Assembly (NCBI GenBank): GCA_015056765.1
Contig: SVFQ01000007.1
Span: 1-64,000 of the forward strand
From: Lachnospiraceae bacterium
Lineage (GTDB): Bacteria; Bacillota; Clostridia; Lachnospirales; Lachnospiraceae
Direction of reading: 5' to 3'
DNA length: 64,000 nucleotides
Part shown: piece after piece, positions 32,596 through 42,146 of the stretch
Position numbering within the stretch: position 1 is the first letter of the stretch
How the letters are laid out: the number at the start of each line of letters is the position of its first letter
Notes under the pieces: generated by a model
What the model was told of the DNA's origin: nothing
Databases searched by the model: none
The model's input: only the letters and a program-made list of their open reading frames with translations
Made by a program: the position numbers and the translations under genes

Positions 32596-34098
32596 ATGGA
32601 AAAATCTAAAGTGATTTTTGGAAATGTCATGAGTAGCTCTGTAGTAAGCAAAGCTGAGAGTTCCAAAAACAAATATATTCGCAAGTATGGTGATGACAGA
32701 GGCGTCGCTTATCCGGTTCATTTGGAAGAAAATCCTTATATCGGAAAAAGCCTTGGCGTGCAAAATGTCTTAGTAGGCGACCTGGATAAAAATGCGCATT
32801 TCGACAGAGCAAAGCATCCGGATGGCCTGCCTGATCCTGTATGGGATGAGGAGAAGGGTATTATTGTAGGAAATATCCGCATGGGCTTTGGGCATTATCG
32901 TATCTCTATGGCCATTGCTTCCGCAGCCCATTCCATGGGCTATGTACCATACTGGATGGATTTAAATTCCTATGGCGAGACCACTTGCACTAAAGTAATC
33001 GGTGCACAGAATGACTTATATTCTTTAGGCTCTAGACTAAGTAAAATCGGTCTTTTTAATAAGCTTGTTTGGGAGCCTATGAATTATGAAGGTTTTAGAG
33101 CACTGTCTTATAATGCGGCAGACCAGAAAAATGCAGAACTGATGGCACCTGTGTATGCCAATGTGCCAAAGGATATTCCTGTGGTAGGTACGCATGTATG
33201 GCCGGCACAGGCAGCCATTCATGCAGGTATGAAGCATGTGGTCAATGCCATACCGGATAACTGGCCCATGGCGCTGCACCTTTCTGAGGGTAGTATCCAT
33301 ACCATCCAGTGTCAGAATGCCTATATGGGATACAAGATTCTCAATGGCATGCAAAAAGACAAAGTCTTAAAGCCTATGCCAAAGGGAAGCTTATTCTACA
33401 CAGGACACTATATCGATCATGAGCTGGTACAGAATATCGAAGAAGACTGCAAAAAGCGTATGGAACGCAAGAAACTTGGCAAGCCTATGAGATTCCTGCT
33501 CACCATCGGCGGTGCCGGTGCCCAAAAGGAAATTTTTGCAGAGATCATTCGTTATCTTCTTCCATATATCAAAGAAGATAAGGCTGTTCTGTATGTAAAT
33601 GTAGGGGATTACAAGAATGTTTGGGAAGAACTTCAAAAAGAAATCCCGGAAATGAAAAATGAGTCTGTGGAACACTTTGATGATTTTGCAGAGACCACAG
33701 AATTTGCAGAAAAAGCATTAGAGGCAGATGTTCATGGTATTCATGGCTTCTGGCATAAAAATATCTTCGAGGCGGTTTACTGCACAAATCTTCTGATGAG
33801 AAGCTGCGATGTGCTGGTTACAAAACCTAGTGAATTAGCTTTTTATCCGGTACCAAAACTCTTTATCAAGAGAGTCGGTAAACATGAAATGTGGGGGGCT
33901 ATTCACTCTGCGGAAATGGGAGATGGCACATTGGAGTGCAGAGATATCCCACATACACTGCAGATGATTCAGCTTTTCATGGAAGAAGATCTGCTTGAGC
34001 AGATGTGTGACTCTATCGTAAGAAACAAGTCCGTGGGACTGTATGACGGGGCATATAAAGTTGTGGAGCTGGCAATGGCTCATAAAAAAGGAAAATAG
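32596..34098 (+). CDS. Uncharacterised GT-B-like protein in galactoside operon
   Basis: I recognise no named family for this 500-residue protein, but it has features of a GT-B glycosyltransferase of the GT28/MGDG-synthase type. They are a glycine/histidine loop (GNIRMGFGHYRISMAIASA, about 92-110), a second-domain start (FLLTIGGAGAQKEIF, about 298) and a donor-site-like LVTKPSELAFYPVPKL (about 409). It starts 7 nt after the GH2 stop and ends 11 nt before the transporter gene, so it belongs to the operon. It could transfer or rearrange a sugar unit. The function is inferred only from fold-like motifs and context. Confidence 0.62.
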   Translation: MEKSKVIFGNVMSSSVVSKAESSKNKYIRKYGDDRGVAYPVHLEENPYIGKSLGVQNVLVGDLDKNAHFDRAKHPDGLPDPVWDEEKGIIVGNIRMGFGHYRISMAIASAAHSMGYVPYWMDLNSYGETTCTKVIGAQNDLYSLGSRLSKIGLFNKLVWEPMNYEGFRALSYNAADQKNAELMAPVYANVPKDIPVVGTHVWPAQAAIHAGMKHVVNAIPDNWPMALHLSEGSIHTIQCQNAYMGYKILNGMQKDKVLKPMPKGSLFYTGHYIDHELVQNIEEDCKKRMERKKLGKPMRFLLTIGGAGAQKEIFAEIIRYLLPYIKEDKAVLYVNVGDYKNVWEELQKEIPEMKNESVEHFDDFAETTEFAEKALEADVHGIHGFWHKNIFEAVYCTNLLMRSCDVLVTKPSELAFYPVPKLFIKRVGKHEMWGAIHSAEMGDGTLECRDIPHTLQMIQLFMEEDLLEQMCDSIVRNKSVGLYDGAYKVVELAMAHKKGK

Positions 34099-34109
34099 GA
34101 GAAGGAAAA

Positions 34110-35972
34110 ATGGAGAACACAAATAGAAACTTAACCGGCCGAGAAAAAGCCGCATATGGCATCGGCGCAGTAGGAAAAGACATGGTCTATATGCTGTCTG
34201 CTTCCTACGTGCTGTACTACTTCCAGGATATCATGGGCGTAAATGCAATCGCCATGGGTATTATCCTCTTAGTAGCCAGAGTATTTGATGCATTCAATGA
34301 TCCAATCATGGGTGTCATCGTAGCAAAGACAAAGACAAAATGGGGTAAATTCCGTCCTTGGCTTATGATTGGTACCATTACCAACACGGTCATCTTAATT
34401 ATGATGTTTGCAGCACCGCCATCTTTGGATGCAAAGGGTCTTGTTGCTTATGCAGCTGTTACTTATATCCTTTGGGGCGTGACTTATACCATGATGGATA
34501 TTCCATACTGGTCCATGGTTCCGGCATTTACCAATTCCGGTAAAGAGCGAGAAGGCTTATCTGCGCTGGCTCGTTCCTGCGCAGGTGTAGGTTCTGCTAT
34601 CATTACCGTGGTAACTGTCATGGCAGTGGCTTCCTTAGGTACTATGGCTTCTTCCGGCAGTGCAGACAACGTAACCAAGAACTTTGCTTCTGAAAACGTA
34701 AACTATACCTATGCCATCGTACAAAGAGATGCAGATGGTAACCCTACTTCCAATTACACAGAAGTGGATACTACAGCAAACCCTGTAGCCGTATCTATTA
34801 CCGGTATCCAGAAAATGTTTGATGGTGTAACAGATGAAGAAGCTGGCTTAGATGGTGCAGTCTATCTGAAAAATGAGAATGCAAACTATACCGTTACCAT
34901 CGGCAATGTGAAAGTGGTAAAAGACGACAAGGAACACGGAAATGCAGTAGAATTTGCCATGGATAAGGAAACCGCAGATGCAGCTACCTTACTTGTCTAT
35001 GTAGACGAAGCACAGTATCAGGAAATCACTGCACAGGATTCCTTAAATACTACCGTAGAAATGACATCCACCATGGAAGTGGAAAGACTTGGTTTCAAAT
35101 ACTTCACCGTTATCATCGGTGTACTGTTTATTCTCTTTATTACCATTACTTGTGTATGCATCAAAGAGAAATCCACAGTGGATATGGAAACCGCATCCAT
35201 TGGTCAGATGTTCAAAGCTTTGGTACAGAATGACCAGGCCATGACCATCGTTGTGACTATTGTACTTGTAAACTCTGCACTATATATTACTTCTAACCTG
35301 CTGATCTATTTCTTCAAGTATGACCTGGCAGGAAGCAATTGGAGAGGCAACTATACTTTATTTAATACCTTTGGTGGTGGTATGCAGATTCTGGCTATGA
35401 TGCTACTGTTCCCACTGCTTCGTAAAGCATTTACTACCTACAAAATTTTCTATGTTTGCGTATTTGCAGAAATCGTAGGATATGTTATCCTGCTTGCAAT
35501 GGCACTTGGCGGTGTGACTAACGTGCTTCCGTTCTTTGTACCGGGCTTCTTCATTATGGCCGGTGCAGGCGTATTAAACGTAGTTGTCACTGTCTTCCTG
35601 GCGAATACGGTAGATTATGGAGAACTGAAGAATCATCGTAGAGATGAATCCGTTATTTTCTCTATGCAGACCTTTGTAGTAAAACTTGCATCCGGTATTG
35701 CAGCACTGATTGCATCCGTTTGCTTGTCCGTATTCCATATTCAGGAAGAAAGTGCAAAAGCCCTCGGGGCAAGCGGCTTAGCTGCAAAACTGAAAACCTT
35801 AGGTGTTCTGGAAAGCCTGGATAACAGTGCTGTATTTGGTCTTCGTATGGTGATGACCATCGGACCTGTAGTGGTACTTGTGATTGCATTCCTCTTCTTT
35901 AAATCCAGATATATTCTGACAGATGAGAAGCTTGAAGAAATCGGAAAAGAACTGAAATCCAGACAGAACTAA
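34110..35972 (+). CDS. GPH-family sugar:cation symporter with large inserted domain
   Basis: The N-terminal half is a standard glycoside-pentoside-hexuronide symporter (GREKAAYGIGAVGKDMVYML; AFNDPIMGVIVAKTKTKWGK), with six membrane segments by about residue 175. Then about 145 residues (roughly 180-325) of soluble, Asn/Thr/Asp-rich sequence are inserted before segment seven (FKYFTVIIGVLFILF). Usual family length is about 450-480; this is 620. The rest (six more segments) is normal. It would import a galactoside for the adjacent glycosidases. The insertion is between the two bundles, normally a cytoplasmic loop. Confidence 0.88.
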   Translation: MENTNRNLTGREKAAYGIGAVGKDMVYMLSASYVLYYFQDIMGVNAIAMGIILLVARVFDAFNDPIMGVIVAKTKTKWGKFRPWLMIGTITNTVILIMMFAAPPSLDAKGLVAYAAVTYILWGVTYTMMDIPYWSMVPAFTNSGKEREGLSALARSCAGVGSAIITVVTVMAVASLGTMASSGSADNVTKNFASENVNYTYAIVQRDADGNPTSNYTEVDTTANPVAVSITGIQKMFDGVTDEEAGLDGAVYLKNENANYTVTIGNVKVVKDDKEHGNAVEFAMDKETADAATLLVYVDEAQYQEITAQDSLNTTVEMTSTMEVERLGFKYFTVIIGVLFILFITITCVCIKEKSTVDMETASIGQMFKALVQNDQAMTIVVTIVLVNSALYITSNLLIYFFKYDLAGSNWRGNYTLFNTFGGGMQILAMMLLFPLLRKAFTTYKIFYVCVFAEIVGYVILLAMALGGVTNVLPFFVPGFFIMAGAGVLNVVVTVFLANTVDYGELKNHRRDESVIFSMQTFVVKLASGIAALIASVCLSVFHIQEESAKALGASGLAAKLKTLGVLESLDNSAVFGLRMVMTIGPVVVLVIAFLFFKSRYILTDEKLEEIGKELKSRQN

Positions 35973-36009
35973 CAGGAATGTCCGGAAATAGGACAGAATG
36001 GAGTAAGAA

Positions 36010-38352
36010 ATGATTTTAAAAACAGAAGGAAATAAGCCGGGATTTGTGCTTTCTACGAAGCATACGACTTACGCATTCTTTGTAAACGAAACAGGACAAC
36101 TGGAGCATGTGTATTACGGTGCGAAGGTAAAGATGCAAAACCCTGCAGATTACAGAGAACAACAATCTTCTGAACCGGGGAATTGCATCGCCTATTCTGC
36201 AGAGAGTAAGGTGAGCCTAGAAAACTTATGTCTGGAAACATCCGGAGTTGGAAAGGGCGATATAAGAGAACCCTTTGTAGAGGTGACCTGTGCAGACGGT
36301 AGCACCACTACAGATTTTGTTTATGAGAATTGCATCATCAGAAAAGGGAAGGATACAATGGAAACACTGCCTTCTTCCTATGATGAAACAGATTCTTGTG
36401 ACCATCTGTGTATCTTGATGAAGGATAAAAATCACGGCTTTCAGATGGAACTGCATTACTACGTATTTGAGGAAGAGGATGTCATCACGAGACGTACGAA
36501 ATTCCTTAATACTTCAGAAAGCCCGGTAGAACTGCGCCGTCTTATGAGTATGCAGTTGGATTTAAATGAACGCGACCTGACAGTTTCCACCTTTGTGGGA
36601 CACTGGATCAAAGAGATGGAAAAAAGAGATGTAAAGCTTAGCGCGGGTAAGTTCGTCATTTCTTCTACCACCGGTGTGACCAGTAACAGAGCCAACAGCT
36701 TCTTTATGGTAAGTAGGGAAGGCTGCAATGAAACAGCAGGCGAGTGCTATGGCTTCCATTTGGTATATAGTGGTAATCACTATGAAGCAGTGGAAGTAAG
36801 CAGTTTTGACAAAACACGTATCGTAAACGGTATCAATCCGGCTACCTTTACCTTCCACCTGAATGCGGGAGATAGCTTTGAAGCACCGGAGGCTGTTATG
36901 ACATTCTCTGCTGCAGGTCATACAGGCATGAGCCACAACCTGCACAGATTTATCCGTCAGCATATCGTAAGAGGATACTGGAAAGACAAAGAAAGACCGG
37001 TACTTCTCAATAGCTGGGAAGCAAACTATTTCGACATCGATGAAAGTAAGCTTTTGAATCTGGCCAGAAAAGGAAAAGAAGTAGGAATTGAACTTTTCGT
37101 TATGGACGATGGTTGGTTTGGCGAACGTTCTGACGATAAGAGAGCTTTGGGAGACTGGACGGAAAACGCAAAGAAATTGCCCGGCGGTCTCAAGGGCCTG
37201 GCTGAGAAAATCAATGCCTTGGGCCTGGAGTTTGGCGTATGGGTAGAGCCTGAAATGGTAAACGTGGATAGTGACCTATACCGCGCACATCCGGACTGGG
37301 CTGTGGATATTCCGGGAATGCATCACTCCGAGGGACGTACCCAGAGACTTTTAGACCTGGCAAATCCGGAAGTGGTAGACTACATGACAGAGCAGATGAC
37401 GAAGGTATTCTCTTCCGGCAACATCAGCTATGTGAAGTGGGATATGAACCGCATCTTCTCGGACTACTATTCCAAGTATTTACCGGCAGAGCGCCAGATG
37501 GAATTTGCACATCGCTATGTATGTGGTTTATACCGTATGATGGGTACTTTGGTAGAGCGTTTTCCGCAGATTCTTTTTGAAGGATGCGCCTCCGGTGGTT
37601 GTCGATTCGACCTGGGTATTCTCAGCTACTTCCCTCAGATTTGGGGTAGTGATAATTCAGATGCCATCAGTAGACTTTCCATTCAGAATGGCTATAGCTA
37701 CGGATATCCTATGTCCACCGTGACAGCACATGTATCTGCGGTACCGAATCATCAGACTTTACGTCGCACACCCATTGGAACCAGATTCAATGTGGCATGC
37801 TTTGGGGTGCTGGGATATGAGTGCAATCTTTGCGACATGAAGAAGGAAGATGTAGATGCCATTAAAGAGCAGATTGCTCTTTATAAGAAGTATAGAAAGA
37901 CCTTGCAGTATGGGGATTTCTATCGTTTACAGGAAGGCAATGTATATCAGTGGAGCTGCGTAGATTCTGATCAAAATACAGCAGTGACCATGTTCTTGCA
38001 AAAGCATGTGGAAGCCAACAAATTCTACAATAAGCTTTTGGTAAGAGGTTTAGATGATGAAAAACAGTATCATCTGTATAGCCTCCCATTTAAACATAAT
38101 CTGAAAATCTTTGGAGATTTGATCAATACCGTGACACCTGTCCATGTGAAACAGGATGGCATCGTGCATAATGTCATCTCCAAGGTGACCAGCCTTCCGG
38201 GAGAAGTGGAAGATATTCATGCATCCGGTAGTTTACTAAACTATAAGGGCTTTGATTTGAAGCAGTCCTTTGCAAGCACCGGCTTTAATGAAAACGTTCG
38301 AGTGATGACAGAATATGCATCCAGACTCTACTTTATAGAAGCAGAATCCTAG
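36010..38352 (+). CDS. GH36 alpha-galactosidase
   Basis: The 780-residue protein has the GH36 barrel motifs: LFVMDDGWFGERSDD, GVWVEPEMV, the nucleophile Asp about 478 in KWDMNR, and the acid/base Asp about 548 in GSDNSDA. It removes terminal alpha-galactose from raffinose-type sugars or melibiose. There is no signal peptide, so uptake by the symporter upstream precedes hydrolysis. It closes the GH2, GT-B-like, GPH, GH36 operon with a terminator 9 nt later. Confidence 0.94.
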   Translation: MILKTEGNKPGFVLSTKHTTYAFFVNETGQLEHVYYGAKVKMQNPADYREQQSSEPGNCIAYSAESKVSLENLCLETSGVGKGDIREPFVEVTCADGSTTTDFVYENCIIRKGKDTMETLPSSYDETDSCDHLCILMKDKNHGFQMELHYYVFEEEDVITRRTKFLNTSESPVELRRLMSMQLDLNERDLTVSTFVGHWIKEMEKRDVKLSAGKFVISSTTGVTSNRANSFFMVSREGCNETAGECYGFHLVYSGNHYEAVEVSSFDKTRIVNGINPATFTFHLNAGDSFEAPEAVMTFSAAGHTGMSHNLHRFIRQHIVRGYWKDKERPVLLNSWEANYFDIDESKLLNLARKGKEVGIELFVMDDGWFGERSDDKRALGDWTENAKKLPGGLKGLAEKINALGLEFGVWVEPEMVNVDSDLYRAHPDWAVDIPGMHHSEGRTQRLLDLANPEVVDYMTEQMTKVFSSGNISYVKWDMNRIFSDYYSKYLPAERQMEFAHRYVCGLYRMMGTLVERFPQILFEGCASGGCRFDLGILSYFPQIWGSDNSDAISRLSIQNGYSYGYPMSTVTAHVSAVPNHQTLRRTPIGTRFNVACFGVLGYECNLCDMKKEDVDAIKEQIALYKKYRKTLQYGDFYRLQEGNVYQWSCVDSDQNTAVTMFLQKHVEANKFYNKLLVRGLDDEKQYHLYSLPFKHNLKIFGDLINTVTPVHVKQDGIVHNVISKVTSLPGEVEDIHASGSLLNYKGFDLKQSFASTGFNENVRVMTEYASRLYFIEAES

Positions 38353-38360
38353 AATCTAAG

Positions 38361-38397
38361 CGGCTTTAAGGAAATATTCCTTAGAGCCGTTTTTTTT
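38361..38397 (+). terminator. Rho-independent terminator
   Basis: CGGCTTTAAGGAA pairs with TTCCTTAGAGCCG around ATA, followed by T8. Ends the galactoside operon. Confidence 0.92.
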
Positions 38398-38426
38398 GCT
38401 TGACTTTTTCTACTTATATGCTAAAA

Positions 38427-38472
38427 TTGAAAACAGTTTTCAAATTAAAAATGAAAATGAATTCCATTTTCA
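38427..38472. promoter_or_regulatory. Two Fur/Zur-type palindromes
   Basis: TTGAAAAC-A-GTTTTCAA (38427-38443) is a perfect 8-1-8 palindrome, and TGAAAATG-AATTC-CATTTTCA (38452-38472) is a perfect 8-5-8 palindrome. They overlap the end of a TTGACT (about 38400) to TAAAAT (38422-38427) promoter. This is the pattern of Fur-family operators. The regulator encoded second in this operon is the natural ligand. Confidence 0.75.
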
Positions 38473-38526
38473 GAAATAAAACCGGATGGTGGAAATTGTA
38501 CTTCCGATTAGGAATGAGGAGTAAAC

Positions 38527-39930
38527 ATGAAAAAAAACGTATGGAAAGTGTTGAGCATAGTATGGATACTTGCTATGTTGATAAGTGGCTGCGGCAGTAA
38601 GCAGCCGGAGGAAACTGCCGGACAGACCGTTCACAAGGTGGCAGCCGGTGAAAAGATTAAAATCGTGACTACCATCTTCCCTTTATATGACTGGACCAGA
38701 GAAGTGTTGGGAGAAGAAGCAGACCGGGCTGAACTAACACTTTTAATCGATAAAGGCGTGGATTTACACAGTTATCAGCCTACAGCAGCAGATATGATGA
38801 AGATTGCGGATGCAGATATCTTTGTCTATGTAGGCGGCGAAAGCGACGGATGGGTTAAGGATGCTCTTCCGGAGAAGACGGATAAGGTGGTTCTGAATCT
38901 GATGGATATCATTGGAGACCAGGCTTATGCGGAAGAAGTGGTAGAAGGCATGGAAGCAGAGGAAGAGGAAGATGAGGAAGAAGAGGCCATGGACGAGCAC
39001 ATCTGGATGTCTCCTTCTTTTGCGAAGATTTGCACGGATGCCATTGCAGAGGCCATTGAGACTACCACAGAGGATACAGACTTCAGGGATGTGGTAGAAA
39101 GAAATGCGAAGACCTATAGTGAGCAATTAGACCTTTTGTCCGGTCAGTTTAAAACAGCGACGGAGAAGGGCAGTAGAAAATACGACATGCTTTTGGTGGC
39201 AGACAGATATCCGTTCCGCTATCTGTCAGAAGAGTGTGGACTTGAGTATAGGGCGCCATTCCTTGGCTGCTCTGCGGAGACAGAAGCCAGTTTTGAGAAG
39301 GTGACGTTTTTAGCCGGAGAACTGGATAAGAATCAGCTTCCTTGCATTCTGGTGTGTGAGAATAACGACCAGAAATTAGCAAAAACTATTTTAGAGAATT
39401 CCTCCAGACCACAGCTTCCTGTTTTGGAGCTGGATTCTATGCAGTCTGTCACGGCGGAGGATATTGCCCAGGGAAAGACTTACCTTTCTATTATGCAGTC
39501 GAACCTGGAAGTCATCCGATATGCAGTTGGGACCAACGGGACGGCACAGATAAGCTCTGAAGCCGCTGATGAGACGCTATCTGATGTGGATATCGATTTG
39601 ACTACCATGAATAGCAACATGGTATATTCGGAAGTATATCAGATGATGTACTATCCGGAAGACTTTGTTGGAAAAACCATTCGCATGAATGGGGACTATA
39701 CCACCTACGCAGATGAGGAACTGGGCGTGCGCTACTTTGCTTGCATCATCAAGGATGCCACCGCATGTTGTGCCCAGGGCATCGAGTTTGAACTGACAGA
39801 CAGTTACACCTATCCGGAGGATTATCCAAAGGAGGGGGAAACCTGCACCGTAAAGGGTGAGTTTGAACTGTATCAGGAAGATGGACAGATGTACTGCAGA
39901 CTGAAGGATGCAGAACTGGAGAATCTTTAA
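38527..39930 (+). CDS. Metal-binding lipoprotein (ZnuA-like) fused to OB-like domain
   Basis: A lipoprotein signal ends in LISGCGSK with the lipid Cys at about 22. Residues 40-330 form a ZnuA-type metal-binding protein: VDLHSYQPTAADM supplies one His, DEHIWMSP a second. The stretch usually rich in His is acidic (EAEEEEDEEEE), and the third position (LVADRY) has Asp where His is usual. A further domain (about 345-467), with ACIIKDATACCAQGIEFELT, resembles the OB-like C-terminus of DUF1980 proteins. A substrate-binding protein for Zn or Mn is likely. The fusion is unusual. Confidence 0.83.
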   Translation: MKKNVWKVLSIVWILAMLISGCGSKQPEETAGQTVHKVAAGEKIKIVTTIFPLYDWTREVLGEEADRAELTLLIDKGVDLHSYQPTAADMMKIADADIFVYVGGESDGWVKDALPEKTDKVVLNLMDIIGDQAYAEEVVEGMEAEEEEDEEEEAMDEHIWMSPSFAKICTDAIAEAIETTTEDTDFRDVVERNAKTYSEQLDLLSGQFKTATEKGSRKYDMLLVADRYPFRYLSEECGLEYRAPFLGCSAETEASFEKVTFLAGELDKNQLPCILVCENNDQKLAKTILENSSRPQLPVLELDSMQSVTAEDIAQGKTYLSIMQSNLEVIRYAVGTNGTAQISSEAADETLSDVDIDLTTMNSNMVYSEVYQMMYYPEDFVGKTIRMNGDYTTYADEELGVRYFACIIKDATACCAQGIEFELTDSYTYPEDYPKEGETCTVKGEFELYQEDGQMYCRLKDAELENL

Positions 39931-39952
39931 AGAGAACGATTAGGTAGAAATC

Positions 39953-40381
39953 ATGAGCGAGAAAATGAAGTATAAAACCAAACAAAGAGAAGAGGTGCTT
40001 ACTTATCTCAAGACGGTGCCGGGACAGCATGTGACAGTGGCAGATATCGTACGGTACATGAGAGATAAAGGCTCCAGTGTCGGGACCACCACGGTGTACA
40101 GACAGATAGAGCGCCTGGTGGATGAAGGCGTCGTGATGAAGTACATCATAGATGCCAATTCACCGGCATGCTTTGTGTATACCCCGGAGAATAACGTGGC
40201 AGTGGGAGAGCCTTGCTTTCATTGCAAATGCGAGTCCTGTGGCAAGCTGATTCACCTGCACTGCGAAGAAATCGCCATGATTCAGGGACATCTTCGGGCA
40301 GAGCATGGATTTGTGCTGGATCCAAAGAGAACCGTTTTTTATGGAACTTGTGATGCTTGTGCAGCGTTAGAAGAACGTTAG
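39953..40381 (+). CDS. Fur-family metalloregulator (Zur-like)
   Basis: A 142-residue Fur-family protein: winged helix (TTTVYRQIERLVDEG), regulatory-metal region (FHCKCESCGKLIHLHCEE) and structural CxxC pairs (CESC, CDAC). Being inside a metal ABC operon behind two Fur/Zur-type palindromes, it probably represses the operon when metal is replete. Zn is the likeliest signal, but Mn or Fe cannot be excluded from sequence. Confidence 0.87.
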   Translation: MSEKMKYKTKQREEVLTYLKTVPGQHVTVADIVRYMRDKGSSVGTTTVYRQIERLVDEGVVMKYIIDANSPACFVYTPENNVAVGEPCFHCKCESCGKLIHLHCEEIAMIQGHLRAEHGFVLDPKRTVFYGTCDACAALEER

Positions 40382-40403
40382 TAGGGTAAAGTTTGGAGTT
40401 ATT

Positions 40404-41120
40404 ATGTCATATATAAGTTGTGAAAATTTAGCAGTGGGCTATGAAGGTCAGGCTGTGGCCAGTGGAATCTCCTTCTCCGTAGAGAAAGGGGATTATTTGT
40501 GTATATTAGGAGAAAACGGATCCGGTAAGTCCACCCTGATGAAGACGATTCTGGGATTACAGGAGCCCTTAAGCGGCGAAATCAAACGAGGAGATGGCCT
40601 TCAAAAAGGAGAAATCGGGTATTTGCCACAGCAGACCGTGGTGCAGAAAGACTTCCCTGCTTCTGTACAGGAAATCGTTCGATCCGGCGTACTGGGACGC
40701 AGTAAATTCCGTCCATTCTATACAAAAGAAGAAAAGCAGCTGGCAAAAGAAAACATGGAGCGCATGGATATCCTGGATTTGGCAGGCAAGTGCTATAGGG
40801 ATTTATCCGGCGGTCAGCAGCAACGTGTGCTTCTGGCAAGAGCCATGTGTGCCACCAGAAAAGTGCTTTTATTAGACGAGCCTGTGACCGGTCTGGATCC
40901 TCACGTGACAGCAGAATTGTACCAGGTGATTGAGAAACTGAACAAAGAAGGTGTCACCATCATTATGATTAGTCACGATATTGAGTCTGCCATTACCTAT
41001 GGTTCCAAGATTCTGCATATCGGCAGAAAGAATTTCTTTGGCACCACAGAGGAGTATAAGAATAGCAAAATCGGAAAATACTATCTAGAACAGGAGGAAA
41101 AAGAAGTATGCAAACATTAA
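40404..41120 (+). CDS. znuC: Metal ABC transporter ATP-binding protein
   Basis: The 238-residue ATPase has Walker A GENGSGKST (about residue 36), signature LSGGQQQRVLLA, Walker B VLLLDEPVTGLD and an ISHDIESA H-loop. This sequence type is ZnuC/MntB-like. It overlaps the permease start by 13 nt, so the two are coupled. It pairs with the ZnuA-like lipoprotein and permease for metal uptake. Confidence 0.88.
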   Translation: MSYISCENLAVGYEGQAVASGISFSVEKGDYLCILGENGSGKSTLMKTILGLQEPLSGEIKRGDGLQKGEIGYLPQQTVVQKDFPASVQEIVRSGVLGRSKFRPFYTKEEKQLAKENMERMDILDLAGKCYRDLSGGQQQRVLLARAMCATRKVLLLDEPVTGLDPHVTAELYQVIEKLNKEGVTIIMISHDIESAITYGSKILHIGRKNFFGTTEEYKNSKIGKYYLEQEEKEVCKH

Positions 41121-41944
41121 TCGAATACTTACAGTATCCTTTTGTCCGTTACGCTATCATCGTAGGCATTTTGATTGCGCTTTGTTCGGCTCTTTTGGGA
41201 GTCACCTTAGTACTGAAGCGTTTTTCTTACATCGGAGACGGCTTAAGTCATGTGGCTTTTGGCGCCATTGCCATCGCCAGTGTGTTAAAACTTACCAATC
41301 AGACGGTATTAGTACTTCCAATCACCATCCTTAGCGCCATCCTTTTACTTCGTACAGGACAGAATACCAAAATCAAAGGGGATGCAGCTATTGCCATGAT
41401 TTCTGTAGGAGCCCTTGCCTTTGGCTACTTGATTATGAATATTTTTGCGGCATCTTCCAACTTGTCCGGCGACGTATGCTCCACTTTGTTTGGATCTATG
41501 TCGATACTGACCTTAAAGAGGACGGATGTATGGCTTACCGTGGTGCTTGCCATTGTGGTATTTGTGATGTTCTTTCTGTTTTATCATCACATCTTTGCGG
41601 TGACCTTTGATGAGACCTTTTCCAAGGCAGTAGGCATGAAGACAGAGGTATATAACCTCCTCATCGCAGTGATTACAGCCCTTGTGATTGTGCTGGCTAT
41701 GAATCTGGTGGGCTCTTTATTGGTGTCCGCCCTGGTGATATTCCCGGCATTATCTGCAATGCGTATTTTCCGCAGCTTTAAGCAGGTAACCATTTTCTCC
41801 GTGGTATTATCCGGCATTTGTACCATGATGGGGCTTTTGATCAGTATTCTAAGTGACACGCCAACAGGAGCTACAATCGTGGCAGCTGATGTAGTTGCAT
41901 TTTTAATTTGCGCGCTGATTGGTAAGATTCGATACGGAAATTAA
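41108..41944 (+). CDS. znuB: Metal ABC transporter permease
   Basis: A 278-residue ABC-3 permease with about eight membrane segments and the family sequence GDGLSHVAFGAIA and AVGMKTEVYNLLIAVITALV. It is the translocation subunit for Zn or Mn in the lipoprotein-Fur-ATPase-permease operon. No clear terminator follows; CAATTA/TAATTG near 42000 is a weak hairpin. Confidence 0.9.
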   Translation: MQTLIEYLQYPFVRYAIIVGILIALCSALLGVTLVLKRFSYIGDGLSHVAFGAIAIASVLKLTNQTVLVLPITILSAILLLRTGQNTKIKGDAAIAMISVGALAFGYLIMNIFAASSNLSGDVCSTLFGSMSILTLKRTDVWLTVVLAIVVFVMFFLFYHHIFAVTFDETFSKAVGMKTEVYNLLIAVITALVIVLAMNLVGSLLVSALVIFPALSAMRIFRSFKQVTIFSVVLSGICTMMGLLISILSDTPTGATIVAADVVAFLICALIGKIRYGN

Positions 41945-42146
41945 AGACGTGGAAATGCAGTCATAGACTGGTTGAATTCATAAGGAATTCTAAATAACAA
42001 AGGCAATTATAAACTAATTGTCTATCATTTATTAAAATTTTAAGAAAATTCCTCAAATTGTGCGAAAATGGCTCAAATACACGACGTAAACGTGTATAAT
42101 GAAGGTGATTTCAAGAGCCTAAGACATAATTTGGAGGAATTTTTTT

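Noticed and set aside
42060-42101. Flagellar sigma-28 promoter for the chemoreceptor
   Set aside because: No TAAA-N15-GCCGATAA match; a TATAAT is present instead.
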